Shown: positions 16,366 through 25,571, counted from the first letter of the stretch. The stretch: DNA of 36,343 bases from an uncultured Bacteroidales bacterium (GCA_949300335.1 CASGDV010000121.1:1-36343); one strand, 5' to 3'. Made by a program: numbers and translations. The notes: generated from the letters alone by a model not told the origin.

Positions 16366-17927
16366 TTGTACCTGTTGAAGGCATCTTCAATGATTTTGGA
16401 TTTTGAAGGGCATATCGATTTCAACTGTGCCTTCAGAAGCGAACGGTTATTAATATCCTCCTGGAGAGACGAGAATATTTCGTTTCTGGAGATTCCCCTC
16501 TCCTCCAGATATCTGAAAATCTGAGGATAAAACCAGTACCCCGTGCCATAAGTCGGAATATTATCTCCATATCTGTCCATATGCATCATGGTTTCGAGAT
16601 AATAGGCCCACATCTCTCCTATCTCACATAAACCGGCATTGTCTTCATCACCGTTTCCATAGACCAGACCTCCGTTCATTACATAGGATTTCACTATATG
16701 ACCGATATATTTGTTCCAATAATCCAGTCCGACCTGTCTGAAATGACTTGCATGTGCAAGTTCATGGCAAGTCTTGTCATATATGGCCTGATAATCATCG
16801 TCATCCGAAGTACCGACAGTTATATCGGGAGAAAAAAACTGAAGTATTTTCGCAAAGATTGCAAGGTACTGTTTATAGTAATCCCTGTCTACGACAGCTC
16901 CATGATGAATCATCGGACAGCTGCTTGATGAAGAGCCGTTCAATATCCACAATCTGAGATCGGAAGGCGGAGCCAGAATATCCATGTCCTCTTCACCGCA
17001 TCGTGAATAATAGTCATATACGGCATTGTTGACTGCTGAACGGCAGAACAATTTTCTGTCGGAATCCTTTGTGATCGTAAGGTCCATTCCCTCAGGGGAT
17101 GCGGTACCCATTGCAGACATCGAGGCAGGGACTATGATAAGGTTCATGCCTATGCCGAAGTTTTTCTCGTTTTTGAAAACAAGCCTGTAACGGACCTTTG
17201 AAGAATATGATTTCGGTATCTTGTAATAGCCGTCCCTGTCAGTATAGGCCGAAGAGAATTTGACAAAAGTGTTGCACATGACTCTGACTCCGGCTATGCC
17301 GAAAGGTTTTCCTCCATTGGCCTTGTCATCCACTATAGTCACCCGTCCGGAAGGATTCGATTTTTTTCCTTTAAGCGCAGGAGAAAGCATGTCTTCATTG
17401 CCGGTGATGCTGTATGCCTTCTGTTCCACAGCCTCCCAATCGATTCCGTCATCGGATTTTACTGAAGGACTGTTCTCGGCTATGAAACATTCATCGATGA
17501 TTTCATATTTGATGTCAGGAAAATCGAAATCTTCGGCCACTATGGCATATTGCCATGTATATTCTTCTTCCGATACGGACGGATCGTGATAGTAATCGCC
17601 TTCCTTAACAATAGCATAGTCTACAGGATGATCTATAAGTTCCATCCCGAGCGAGAGCAAGGTTTCATATTCATCCTCGTTTTTAGGAAGAAATCTGACA
17701 TAAAGGTCAGTAGTAGTTATGTCATCCCTTGACTTAGTCGGATAAAGAGCTTCATAAGCCTCCCGGACATTATCCGTTTTATACGGATTTTCAAGCCTTT
17801 CACCAAGGACTATCATATCATGCGATAGCCCTCCATCTCCCCGGCCGGACATATCCGCGACCGGATTTTCTCCTTTGGAACATGACAGCAGAACGATGGC
17901 TGCCGCGCATAAAATAAATTTGTCCAT
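16362..17927 (-). CDS. HExxH zincin-like lipoprotein with a carboxypeptidase-regulatory-like domain
   Basis: This is a 521-aa predicted lipoprotein. Signal peptide MDKFILCAAAIVLLSC has lipid C16. Residues about 192-255 (SGRVTIVD, GIAGVRVMCNT, AYTDRDGYYKIP, YRLVFKNE) look like a carboxypeptidase-regulatory or CNA-B-like beta-sandwich. Residues about 380-445 carry a zinc metalloprotease motif, H388-E389-L390-A391-H392. CEIGEMWA (E435 or E438) could give the third ligand. I do not know a named family for the whole protein. It is the first gene of the fimbria-type operon and overlaps DUF3575 by 4 nt, so a role in surface-protein processing is plausible but unproven. Confidence 0.6.
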   Translation of the reverse strand: MDKFILCAAAIVLLSCSKGENPVADMSGRGDGGLSHDMIVLGERLENPYKTDNVREAYEALYPTKSRDDITTTDLYVRFLPKNEDEYETLLSLGMELIDHPVDYAIVKEGDYYHDPSVSEEEYTWQYAIVAEDFDFPDIKYEIIDECFIAENSPSVKSDDGIDWEAVEQKAYSITGNEDMLSPALKGKKSNPSGRVTIVDDKANGGKPFGIAGVRVMCNTFVKFSSAYTDRDGYYKIPKSYSSKVRYRLVFKNEKNFGIGMNLIIVPASMSAMGTASPEGMDLTITKDSDRKLFCRSAVNNAVYDYYSRCGEEDMDILAPPSDLRLWILNGSSSSSCPMIHHGAVVDRDYYKQYLAIFAKILQFFSPDITVGTSDDDDYQAIYDKTCHELAHASHFRQVGLDYWNKYIGHIVKSYVMNGGLVYGNGDEDNAGLCEIGEMWAYYLETMMHMDRYGDNIPTYGTGYWFYPQIFRYLEERGISRNEIFSSLQEDINNRSLLKAQLKSICPSKSKIIEDAFNRYK

Positions 17928-17958
17928 AGCTCATAAAAGTTGATCTACGGACAAATTT
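17916..17958. repeat. 10-bp inverted repeat across the start of the zincin lipoprotein gene
   Basis: AAATTTGTCC (17916-17925) and GGACAAATTT (17949-17958) are perfect inverted copies with a 23-bp spacer. One arm is made of codons 1-4 of the lipoprotein gene. The other contains its probable -7 promoter element. Confidence 0.7.
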
Positions 17959-17992
17959 AGTCGAGGGTATCCGTTTACGTAAAATGTAAACG
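17952..17992 (-). promoter_or_regulatory. Promoter -7 element and upstream palindrome of the surface operon
   Basis: On the minus strand TAAATTTG (17959-17952) matches TAnnTTTG, 24 nt before the ATG at 17927. Upstream, CGTTTAC (17972-17978) and GTAAACG (17986-17992) form a 7-bp inverted repeat with a 7-bp gap, covering the place where a -33 box would sit. No TTTG is present there, so a DNA-binding regulator may replace it. Confidence 0.5.
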
Positions 17993-18008
17993 TTTATTTA
18001 AACAGATT

Positions 18009-18902
18009 CTAAAAATAATTGACGGTTTCCTTCTCTATTGCAGACATTATGCTGTTTGCGACACGGCTTACGCCGAAGCGGAAAAGTTTCCTGTCAAGCC
18101 ATTCCTTTCCCAACAGCGTAGCAACAATAGAATAATAAGAAACGGCATCCATAGCCGAAGAAATACCTCCTGCAGGTTTGAAACCGATCTTTTTCCCTGT
18201 CTTTTCATAAAATTTGGCAATACACTCGCACATGATCCAGGCAGCAGCAGGTGTAGCATTCACTTCCACCTTTCCAGTGGAAGTCTTTATGAAATCAGCG
18301 CCTGATTCCATAGCGATGAATGATGCGGCAGCTATATTTTCCGGACTTACAAGAAGTCCAGTCTCCAGAATCACTTTCAGATGCACATTTCTGCCCTGAA
18401 GAGATGCTGCCTTATCGACACAGTTCCTTATTTGTTTCAACTCATCTTCCACAGCTGCATAATCTCCTGCCAGAAACTTGGACAGAGGAAGGACCACATC
18501 AACTTCATCGGCTCCCTGCTCCACAGCCAGCGCACATTCCGCCAGTTTCACCTCCAGAAAACTCTGAGAAGACGGGAAGCAAGCGGAAACCACGGTAACA
18601 TGCAGTTCCGGAGTCGCTCTGGAATCCCTTACGACTGAAGCAAAGTTGGGATAAACGCAGATAGATGCCGGCAAAGGATAAGAAGGAAACAGACGATTGA
18701 ATGAATTTACTTTTTCCACAAGCTTCTTTATCGAATCCGGAGTATCGTTGGTCCTCAGCGAGGTGAGGTCCATCATGGAAAAACAATCCTTCAAAACTTG
18801 CTCCGAAACTATATTGTCAAGATTTGATGCAATCATGGACAAACTCCTGTCCATTGCTTCAATATCAGGTTTGTAACCATATTTGCTCAAATAATCACTC
18901 AT
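18009..18902 (-). CDS. deoC: Deoxyribose-phosphate aldolase
   Basis: DeoC is a class I aldolase that cleaves 2-deoxyribose-5-phosphate to glyceraldehyde-3-phosphate and acetaldehyde in deoxynucleoside salvage. The protein is 297 aa. The Schiff-base lysine K206 is in DFIKTSTGK and the proton-relay lysine K242 is in GFKPAGGI. DEVDVVLPLS precedes them. The N-terminal 70 residues form a helical extension longer than in the E. coli enzyme. It starts 18 nt after dtd and ends the ftsY operon. Confidence 0.95.
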   Translation of the reverse strand: MSDYLSKYGYKPDIEAMDRSLSMIASNLDNIVSEQVLKDCFSMMDLTSLRTNDTPDSIKKLVEKVNSFNRLFPSYPLPASICVYPNFASVVRDSRATPELHVTVVSACFPSSQSFLEVKLAECALAVEQGADEVDVVLPLSKFLAGDYAAVEDELKQIRNCVDKAASLQGRNVHLKVILETGLLVSPENIAAASFIAMESGADFIKTSTGKVEVNATPAAAWIMCECIAKFYEKTGKKIGFKPAGGISSAMDAVSYYSIVATLLGKEWLDRKLFRFGVSRVANSIMSAIEKETVNYF

Positions 18903-18920
18903 GATAAAACAGTTTTAAAA

Positions 18921-19376
18921 TTATTCCCTTATATCCGAATCCATAATTATGGTAACCGGTCCGTCGTTAAGCAAAGAAACTTTCATATCTGCTCCAAATA
19001 TACCTTTTCCTATGCTCTTCTCCAAATATCCTTCGACAAGTGAACAGAATTTTTCATAAAGAGGGATGGCTGTATCCGGCTTTGCCGCCCTGATATATGA
19101 CGGGCGGTTCCCCCTTGCCGTAGATGCATAAAGCGTAAACTGGCTTACTACCATAATATCTCCTCCGACATCACGCACAGACAGATTCATGACTCCGTTT
19201 TCGTCATCGAATACTCTGAGGGCGGTTATTTTTTTTGCTATCCATTCCAGATCCGCTTCCGTATCCGAATCAATGAATGCAGCCAGAACCAGCAGACCTT
19301 TACCTGTCTCCGACAAGTAGTTCCGCTCCTCGACCTTGACGGAAGCACCCGATACTCTTTGTATTACAACTCTCAT
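18921..19376 (-). CDS. dtd: D-aminoacyl-tRNA deacylase
   Basis: Dtd removes D-amino acids (and glycine) mischarged on tRNA. The protein is 151 aa, full length, starting MRVVIQRVSGASV. The cross-subunit active-site motifs SQFTLYA (about 77-83) and NDGPVT (about 137-142) are both present. It starts 7 nt after the radical SAM gene and lies in an operon with pheT and ftsY, i.e. among translation-related genes. Confidence 0.96.
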   Translation of the reverse strand: MRVVIQRVSGASVKVEERNYLSETGKGLLVLAAFIDSDTEADLEWIAKKITALRVFDDENGVMNLSVRDVGGDIMVVSQFTLYASTARGNRPSYIRAAKPDTAIPLYEKFCSLVEGYLEKSIGKGIFGADMKVSLLNDGPVTIIMDSDIRE

Positions 19377-19383
19377 ACTGTCA

Positions 19384-20142
19384 CTACCCTCTTATCTGTA
19401 TGAAAAAGCCCTCATCAGTCAAAGGTTTGACCATAGCAGACATTTCATCGGCTGAAAACTTCTTCAATCCTTTATCGGGAGTCTCTCTGTCAATCGTATA
19501 AACCATTATTTCCCTTGGACGTAGCTTCCTTACAATATCCATCCAGGCCGACAGATTGTCCATATCTGAAAAATCAAGGCCGCCATATTTCACGAACATT
19601 GTCTGGAGAATGAAATTTCCATGAAAATCAAGCATGCCTGAAATTACCTTCTCGATTGAATACGGTTTCTGAGGTCGGTTAAGAGCCCTTATATATGAAA
19701 TATCTGACGAATCCAGTTTGAGAATCGGGTTGTCGGCTTTCTTCAATGCCCTGACAATCATAGGATTTTCCAATGTAGTCGCATTGGAGAACACCGAAAC
19801 TTTGGCCCCGGGACAGAATGAATCCCTCAATTCCACGGTAATATCCATTATATCGGGAAAATCCGGATTCAACGTAGGTTCACCGTTCCCTGAGAATGTA
19901 ATGGAATCTATGGCGATACCGTTTTTCCTGCACTCGGCCAATTTGCTTTCCAATGCATCCTTTACCTGTGACGCGACAGGCATGACTGTACCCGTAATGC
20001 CATCCCTGTTCCATCCGCATTCGCAGTATACGCAGTCGAAATTACATAGTTTCCCGTCAGGAGGCAAAAGGTTCACCCCAAGGGATGATCCAAGCCTGCG
20101 GCTATGTATCGGTCCGAAAACAATATCACTGAAACGTAACAT
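19384..20142 (-). CDS. Radical SAM protein, COG0731-like
   Basis: This is a 252-aa radical SAM enzyme. The 4Fe-4S motif CxxxCxxC is C33-C37-C40 in LCNFDCVYCECG. SAM-binding follows in TFSGNGEPTLNPDF, and VSVFSNAT lies on a barrel strand. The N-terminus FGPIHSRRLGSSLGVNLLP is typical of the COG0731 (Fe-S oxidoreductase) group, distantly related to wyosine-synthesis enzymes. The substrate is unknown. The small size leaves no room for an extra C-terminal domain. It lies 9 nt after the amidohydrolase gene and 7 nt before dtd. Confidence 0.85.
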   Translation of the reverse strand: MLRFSDIVFGPIHSRRLGSSLGVNLLPPDGKLCNFDCVYCECGWNRDGITGTVMPVASQVKDALESKLAECRKNGIAIDSITFSGNGEPTLNPDFPDIMDITVELRDSFCPGAKVSVFSNATTLENPMIVRALKKADNPILKLDSSDISYIRALNRPQKPYSIEKVISGMLDFHGNFILQTMFVKYGGLDFSDMDNLSAWMDIVRKLRPREIMVYTIDRETPDKGLKKFSADEMSAMVKPLTDEGFFIQIRG

Positions 20143-20151
20143 AACAATAAA

Positions 20152-21333
20152 TCATATTATTCTTGAAGACGTGCTCTTCCCGGTCAGACGGCCGTCAGGA
20201 GAAAGATTGTCAATAAAGACAAGACCTGGTTTCATGCCGGGAGCAATAGCCCCCAATTCATTTCTGGACAAGAATGATGCACCGTTTTTACATGCCCATA
20301 CAAGGATTTCCTGCAAAGGAATCTCAGGAAATGCCTGCTGGATGCAAAACATTTCCCTGAGCATGTCAAGGTCATCGTTGCTCGAAAGCGAATCCGTCCC
20401 AAGTGTTATGTTCAAGCCATTCCGTCTCATCAGTTCGAGAGGAGGAAGCATGCCGTGGATAAAGATATTCGACAACGGACATATTGCCCAATAGACATTT
20501 CCGAAAACCTTTTTTGCCTTATCGATATCCTCCTGAGACAAGCACAGGTTATGTACAAGCAGTATATGCTCGTCAAACCTTCCGGTTCTGATAGCTCCAA
20601 GTCTGTCGATGAAATATGACAATGAAGATCCTCCAGTAGGGGCCGGCATGGACATTCCGGCCTTTTTTCTGTTTTCGGCAAGAGGGCCGGTCCCGGAAGA
20701 TATGAAGTCCTCCTCTTCCCTGCTTTCCTGAGAATGGTAGGAAAGATAACCGGATGCCAGGGCATCTCCTGAAGAACACGTAAGCAATTCCGGACTCATT
20801 GTATAACATGAATGAGGCGTCGGAGCAGCATCCAATCCAAGTGATGCGGCCTCGGCCTGCAATTCCCTTACGGAAGCCATTATTGCATCGCAATCAGCAG
20901 ACTCCGTCCCGAATACTTCCAGAAATGTTCTGGTATACATCGGAGAAGTGCATTTGGCGGCAAAACTGTCGCTGCAATTACTGATATCGGCCATTGCGGA
21001 AACACCGTCCCTCCATAACTTATCCATCCAGAAGGCAAGCTTTTCCTTCTTCGATTCAAGTGTCTCGCTGTCTCTCAGTTCATTTATCTGGTCGATAAAT
21101 CCAGCCATTCCCGTACCTTTCCTGAATTTGCCCTGTAGATGGGACAACTCGATATGGCAATGCGAATTCACAAAACCTGGAACAACGGCTCCATGATAAT
21201 GTTCTGTCACCGGATCCGTCTTGCCGGCAATTCCGGTTTCAAGAATAGTCCCGTCATCCTCATATTCCACATATCCATTCCCGATTACATCCGTATCGAG
21301 AGTATATACATAATCTGCAGTTATTCTGTTCAT
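20152..21333 (-). CDS. Amidohydrolase-family deaminase-like enzyme
   Basis: This is a 393-aa metal-dependent hydrolase of the amidohydrolase superfamily. The metal site is H58-x-H60 (VNSHCHIELSHL), H200 (SYHSQESREEE, with E203), H261 (LVHNLCLS) and D313 (LGTDSLSSNDDLDML). This layout matches the cytosine/guanine/S-adenosylhomocysteine/aminofutalosine deaminase branch. PLSNIF, before the last strand, fits the same group. The exact substrate cannot be told from sequence alone. No menaquinone genes lie nearby to support aminofutalosine deaminase. Confidence 0.82.
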   Translation of the reverse strand: MNRITADYVYTLDTDVIGNGYVEYEDDGTILETGIAGKTDPVTEHYHGAVVPGFVNSHCHIELSHLQGKFRKGTGMAGFIDQINELRDSETLESKKEKLAFWMDKLWRDGVSAMADISNCSDSFAAKCTSPMYTRTFLEVFGTESADCDAIMASVRELQAEAASLGLDAAPTPHSCYTMSPELLTCSSGDALASGYLSYHSQESREEEDFISSGTGPLAENRKKAGMSMPAPTGGSSLSYFIDRLGAIRTGRFDEHILLVHNLCLSQEDIDKAKKVFGNVYWAICPLSNIFIHGMLPPLELMRRNGLNITLGTDSLSSNDDLDMLREMFCIQQAFPEIPLQEILVWACKNGASFLSRNELGAIAPGMKPGLVFIDNLSPDGRLTGKSTSSRII

Positions 21334-21352
21334 TTCATATCCTCCGGTCCTG

Positions 21353-22027
21353 CTATTCAGAAATCCTGATGATTTTGTCGGCAGCCATCTGCATTCCTTC
21401 CCTGTTGTCTGGAATCATATCCTTTACTACGGCTGTGGTATCCTTGTCTGGAACAGTGGAACTGCTGTCATTGGCCGCCGGAATATCCTCAAACAACATG
21501 CCCGGCCCCGAAAACAACGTATCACGTCCAATCTGCGGGTCGAACATCATAATGCCTCCGGTTGAATCTACCAGGACTCCTACATCCCCGATAGAAAAAA
21601 TATTCCTATTGTACAATCCTGTCAGATAATAAATCCTTTCAGGCTTGAAAAGCAGCATGCTGCGCTCCTGCTCGGAAATTGTTTCAATCAGTTCCTTTTC
21701 CGCCTTGAGTTCCTTTATCTTCTCTTCGACAATCAGTCCGGAATTTCTCAATATTCTGGCAAATCTGTCCGGATCATTGATATAATACTCGATACTTGCC
21801 CTGTAATCTTCCGAAGTATATCCGTACTTTTTGAAAACAGGTTCATAAACGAGCGTGGTATCCGCCATCCTGCGGGCCTCATTGTTCATCTGCAGCATCT
21901 GGTCCGTGACGAACATCTCCGCATAGATTTCAGACATCTGTTTCCTCGGTATCACCTCTCCCGATTTCCCGCAGGAAACAAGAACAAGCATCGCCGACAA
22001 TATATGAATGATCCTTCTCAAGTGCAT
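21353..22027 (-). CDS. DUF4296 lipoprotein
   Basis: This is a 224-aa predicted lipoprotein (MHLRRIIHILSAMLVLVSCGKS, lipid C19). The mature N-terminus VIPRKQMSEIYAEMFVTDQML is the hallmark of DUF4296, a Bacteroidota-only family of unknown function. The domain covers about 25-115. The remainder is a low-complexity extension (EDIPAANDSSSTVPDKDTTAVV). It starts 12 nt after pheT, so a cell-envelope protein is embedded in a translation operon. Confidence 0.8.
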   Translation of the reverse strand: MHLRRIIHILSAMLVLVSCGKSGEVIPRKQMSEIYAEMFVTDQMLQMNNEARRMADTTLVYEPVFKKYGYTSEDYRASIEYYINDPDRFARILRNSGLIVEEKIKELKAEKELIETISEQERSMLLFKPERIYYLTGLYNRNIFSIGDVGVLVDSTGGIMMFDPQIGRDTLFSGPGMLFEDIPAANDSSSTVPDKDTTAVVKDMIPDNREGMQMAADKIIRISE

Positions 22028-22039
22028 AAAACATGAAAA

Positions 22040-24529
22040 CTATCTTAAAGTCGCACCGAATTCGTGTTCGAATGACGACAGGAATTTTGACATCATCTTA
22101 TCCACATCGGAATCGGTGAGCGTCTTTTCCATATCCTGCAAAACGAAACTCAACGCATATTGTTTCTTGCCTTCAAGAATCTTGTCTCCCCTGTAAACAT
22201 CGAAAAGCGTAAGGTTCCTGAGATATTTCTTACCTGTCCTGTATGCGCTCCTTCTCAAATCCGCATATGAAATACCTTCATCAAGAAGCAAGGCAAGATC
22301 CCTTCTCACTTCAGGGAACTTAGGAAGTTCCTTATACTTGATTTTATCCCTCTTTACCAGTTCAAACAAGGTATTCCAATCGATTTCTGCAGCAAAAACC
22401 GGCTGTTTGATTCCGAAACGTTTCAGCAGCACCGGCGAAACCGTTCCCATTACGGCAAGTACGGAGCCGCTCCCCGGAAGCTTGTATACAAGTCCTTCCG
22501 AGAAAATATCCGAAGGTGCGGAATCATAATCCATAGAATACAAATCGCTGCCGAACTTCTTAAGCAATAGTTCCATATATCCTTTAAGCTGGAAGTAATT
22601 TCCCTTGCATGGTTCGGAATGCCATGACTTTTCACCGTTTCCTGTCATGAACAATGCATATTTCGAACATTCCCTGTAAGAGTCAAGGGTTTTCCCGTCG
22701 GTATCCGGTAGAAGAGAATAAACAGAACCGAATTCAAATGTCCTCAGGGTTGTCAGCTGCCTGTTTATATTATAAGCAATCACTTCCAGGCCGTTCAGGA
22801 TCAAAGTCTGGCGCATTACATTAAGATCCGAGCTCAACGGATTCAGAATTCTTACGCATGAGGTTTCCGGAAAAGTCGAAAGCTTCGAATAATAATCGGA
22901 CTTTGTCAGGGAATTGTTCATCGTCTCCACGAAACCGTTTGAAGCCAGGAAATCCGAAATATCGTTCCTCACCTTTTCCGGTTCCGGTTTTGCCGTAGCA
23001 TTTACGGACATCCTCACTCCGGACGGGAGTTCGATGTTATTGTATCCGTATATCCTGAGAATTTCTTCCACCACATCGCATTCCCGGTAGACATCAACCA
23101 TATAAGAAGGTACGGCCACTTTGGCACCGGCCGGATTTCCTTCTGAATCATTGTATCTTTCCACAAAATCATAAGCCAATGATGTAAGTATATTCTCTAT
23201 GACCTCACTGCCGATTTTCTTGCCGACAAATCTTTCGATTCTGCCATAATCCAGATCAACTGTATTCTTCTCGATATGTACAGGATAGAATTCCTGTATC
23301 TTACCGACTATACGGCCGCCGGCCAGTTCCTGAATCAGCAAAGCAGCCCTCCGCGCAGCATACGGAATCACAAGCGGATCGGCACCGCGTTCATATCTGA
23401 ACGAAGCATCTGTCTTCAGGGTATGGCGTTTCGAACTTTTCCTGATGGATACCGGATTGAAATATGCGCTTTCAAGGAAAACATCCCGGGTAGAGTCGCT
23501 GACTCCGGACTCCTCTCCTCCGAAAACTCCCGCAAGACACATGGCTTTCTCGCAATTGGCAATCATGAGGTCCGCTGAAGACATGGTCCTTTCCACACCG
23601 TCCAGCGTTATGAATTTTTCTCCTTCCGCAGCACGTCTGACTATGACCTTTTTACCTGTAATCTTTGCTATATCGAATGCATGAAGCGGCTGTCCGATCT
23701 CCATCAGCACAAAATTCGTTATGTCAACGATATTGTTGATCGGGCGCAGTCCGACTGAATGAAGTTTTTTCTGAAGCCAATCCGGAGACGGCGCCACTTT
23801 CACACCCTTTATTGTTATACCGGAATATCTGGGAGCTCCGTCCGGCTCCAGAACCTCCACAGGAACAGCTCCGTCAAGGTCGGGGCCTCCGGTGCAGATT
23901 CCTTCATTTCCTTCCGAAAATGATGAAACATCAGGAATATTCAGACTGCACGGTATACCGTTCAACTTAAGATATGCATAAAGATCCCTTGCCACTCCAA
24001 TATGCGAAGCGGCATCGACCCTGTTTGCCGTAAGCCCTATCTCTATTACGGTATCCGATTCAAGTTTAAGATATTCTTTCGCCGGAGTTCCGGGAACGGC
24101 AGAATCATCAAGCACCATTATGCCTTCATGAGATGGCCCTATTCCCAATTCATCCTCTGCGCATATCATTCCGAAAGACTCTACTCCCCTTATCTTCGAT
24201 TTTTTAATTTTGAAATCCTCGCCGAGAACAGTTCCTATGGTTGCCAGCAAAACTTTCTGACCTGCTGCAACATTCGGTGCACCGCACACTACCTGCAATT
24301 GTTCCGGCCCTCCAGCATCGAGTTTGGTAACATGCAGATGATCTGAATCCGGATGTGCATAACACTCAACGACTTTCGCCACAACGACACCGGCCAGCCC
24401 TCCCGGAATCTCTTCTTTCTCTTCCAAAGAATCGACTTCCAGACCTATGGAAGTCAACGCATCGGCAATCTCGGCCGGAGACAGTTCACAGTCGAGATAA
24501 TCCTTTAGCCAATTATACGAAATTGTCAT
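22040..24529 (-). CDS. pheT: Phenylalanine--tRNA ligase beta subunit
   Basis: PheT is the beta chain of the alpha2-beta2 PheRS. At 829 aa it is full length. It has a tRNA-binding OB domain at about 39-150 (VVVAKVVECYAHPDSDHLHVTKLDAG). The B3/4 editing domain lies around 210-390, with GLRPINNIVDITNFVLMEIGQPLHAFD. The B5 domain is around 400-480, with a class II-like core after it. The C-terminus carries an anticodon-binding FDX-ACB domain (about 735-829; FPEVRRDLALLLDEG). It lies 17 nt after ftsY; pheS is not in the window. Confidence 0.97.
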   Translation of the reverse strand: MTISYNWLKDYLDCELSPAEIADALTSIGLEVDSLEEKEEIPGGLAGVVVAKVVECYAHPDSDHLHVTKLDAGGPEQLQVVCGAPNVAAGQKVLLATIGTVLGEDFKIKKSKIRGVESFGMICAEDELGIGPSHEGIMVLDDSAVPGTPAKEYLKLESDTVIEIGLTANRVDAASHIGVARDLYAYLKLNGIPCSLNIPDVSSFSEGNEGICTGGPDLDGAVPVEVLEPDGAPRYSGITIKGVKVAPSPDWLQKKLHSVGLRPINNIVDITNFVLMEIGQPLHAFDIAKITGKKVIVRRAAEGEKFITLDGVERTMSSADLMIANCEKAMCLAGVFGGEESGVSDSTRDVFLESAYFNPVSIRKSSKRHTLKTDASFRYERGADPLVIPYAARRAALLIQELAGGRIVGKIQEFYPVHIEKNTVDLDYGRIERFVGKKIGSEVIENILTSLAYDFVERYNDSEGNPAGAKVAVPSYMVDVYRECDVVEEILRIYGYNNIELPSGVRMSVNATAKPEPEKVRNDISDFLASNGFVETMNNSLTKSDYYSKLSTFPETSCVRILNPLSSDLNVMRQTLILNGLEVIAYNINRQLTTLRTFEFGSVYSLLPDTDGKTLDSYRECSKYALFMTGNGEKSWHSEPCKGNYFQLKGYMELLLKKFGSDLYSMDYDSAPSDIFSEGLVYKLPGSGSVLAVMGTVSPVLLKRFGIKQPVFAAEIDWNTLFELVKRDKIKYKELPKFPEVRRDLALLLDEGISYADLRRSAYRTGKKYLRNLTLFDVYRGDKILEGKKQYALSFVLQDMEKTLTDSDVDKMMSKFLSSFEHEFGATLR

Positions 24530-24546
24530 AATATATTATATTTATT

Positions 24547-25491
24547 CTATTTCTTTTCAATATCTTCCCTGGAGAACAATGAATTCACGAACTCTTTCTT
24601 ATCGAAAATTTTCAAGTCGTCTATGCCCTCTCCTATACCGACAAATTTAATGGGAATACGCAACTGATCCACAATGCCTATAACGACGCCTCCCTTGGCA
24701 GACCCGTCCAGTTTTGTCACAGCCAAAGCCGTGACATCGGTAGCCTTTGAAAATTCCCGTGCCTGCTGGAAAGCATTCTGTCCGGTAGATCCGTCAAGAA
24801 CGAGAAGGACCTCATGTGGAGCATCCGGTATGACCTTGCGCATGACGTTTCTTATCTTCGTCAGTTCATTCATAAGATCTACCCTGTTATGAAGCCTGCC
24901 GGCAGTATCTATCAAAACCACGTCGGCGCCTTTTGCGACTGCAGATGAAACGGTATCATATGCTACGGAAGCCGGATCTGATCCCATTTCCTGCTTTATT
25001 ATATCGACTCCTGCTCTTTCCGCCCATATTACAAGCTGATCTACCGCCGCAGCCCTGAAAGTATCGGCAGCACCGATTACGACTTTCTTCCCCTGCTCTT
25101 TCAGACTGCTTGCCAGCTTTCCTATCGTTGTTGTCTTCCCCACACCGTTCACGCCGACAACCATGATTACATATGGCTTTTTCGAAAAGTCAAAAGGCCT
25201 GACCGTATTACCCACTTCTCCACCTCCGGAGATATCAAGAAGATTTCCGACCTCTTCATGCAGCATATCCAACAATTCGTCAAAAGACATATACTTGTCG
25301 CGCTGGACATGGTCCTCAAGATTGTCGATTATCTTCAAGGTTGTATCCACACCCATATCGGAAGCAATCAATGCCTCCTCAATGGCATCAAGCGTATCAT
25401 CGTCCACTTTGGATTTCCCCGCAATTGCACGGGAAATCCTTTCAAAAAAACTTTTCTTTGTCTTTTGGACACCTTTGTCAAAAATACCCAT
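24547..25491 (-). CDS. ftsY: Signal recognition particle receptor FtsY
   Basis: FtsY is the membrane-associated SRP-family GTPase that receives SRP-ribosome complexes for co-translational insertion. The protein is 314 aa with a short N domain (1-95) and no long acidic A domain, typical of Bacteroidota. The P-loop is GVNGVGKTTTIGKLA (about 113-127), followed by AADTFRAAAVDQL, DTAGR and TKLDGSAKGG. It is the first gene of a seven-gene operon. A probable -7 element is at 25564-25571. Confidence 0.97.
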   Translation of the reverse strand: MGIFDKGVQKTKKSFFERISRAIAGKSKVDDDTLDAIEEALIASDMGVDTTLKIIDNLEDHVQRDKYMSFDELLDMLHEEVGNLLDISGGGEVGNTVRPFDFSKKPYVIMVVGVNGVGKTTTIGKLASSLKEQGKKVVIGAADTFRAAAVDQLVIWAERAGVDIIKQEMGSDPASVAYDTVSSAVAKGADVVLIDTAGRLHNRVDLMNELTKIRNVMRKVIPDAPHEVLLVLDGSTGQNAFQQAREFSKATDVTALAVTKLDGSAKGGVVIGIVDQLRIPIKFVGIGEGIDDLKIFDKKEFVNSLFSREDIEKK

Positions 25492-25563
25492 ATGAAAAAA
25501 CTTAAGTCATGAACGGCATCTGTCAGGGCATAAAAAATTGCCGAAACGACACCATAAATCATA

Positions 25564-25571
25564 CAAAGATA
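25564..25571 (-). promoter_or_regulatory. ftsY operon promoter -7 element
   Basis: On the minus strand TATCTTTG matches TAnnTTTG, 72 nt before the ftsY start. No -33 match is evident. Confidence 0.5.

Noticed and set aside
20152..21333. Specific naming of the amidohydrolase as aminofutalosine deaminase
   Set aside because: The metal site fits several deaminase families and there are no menaquinone genes nearby, so only the superfamily is supported.
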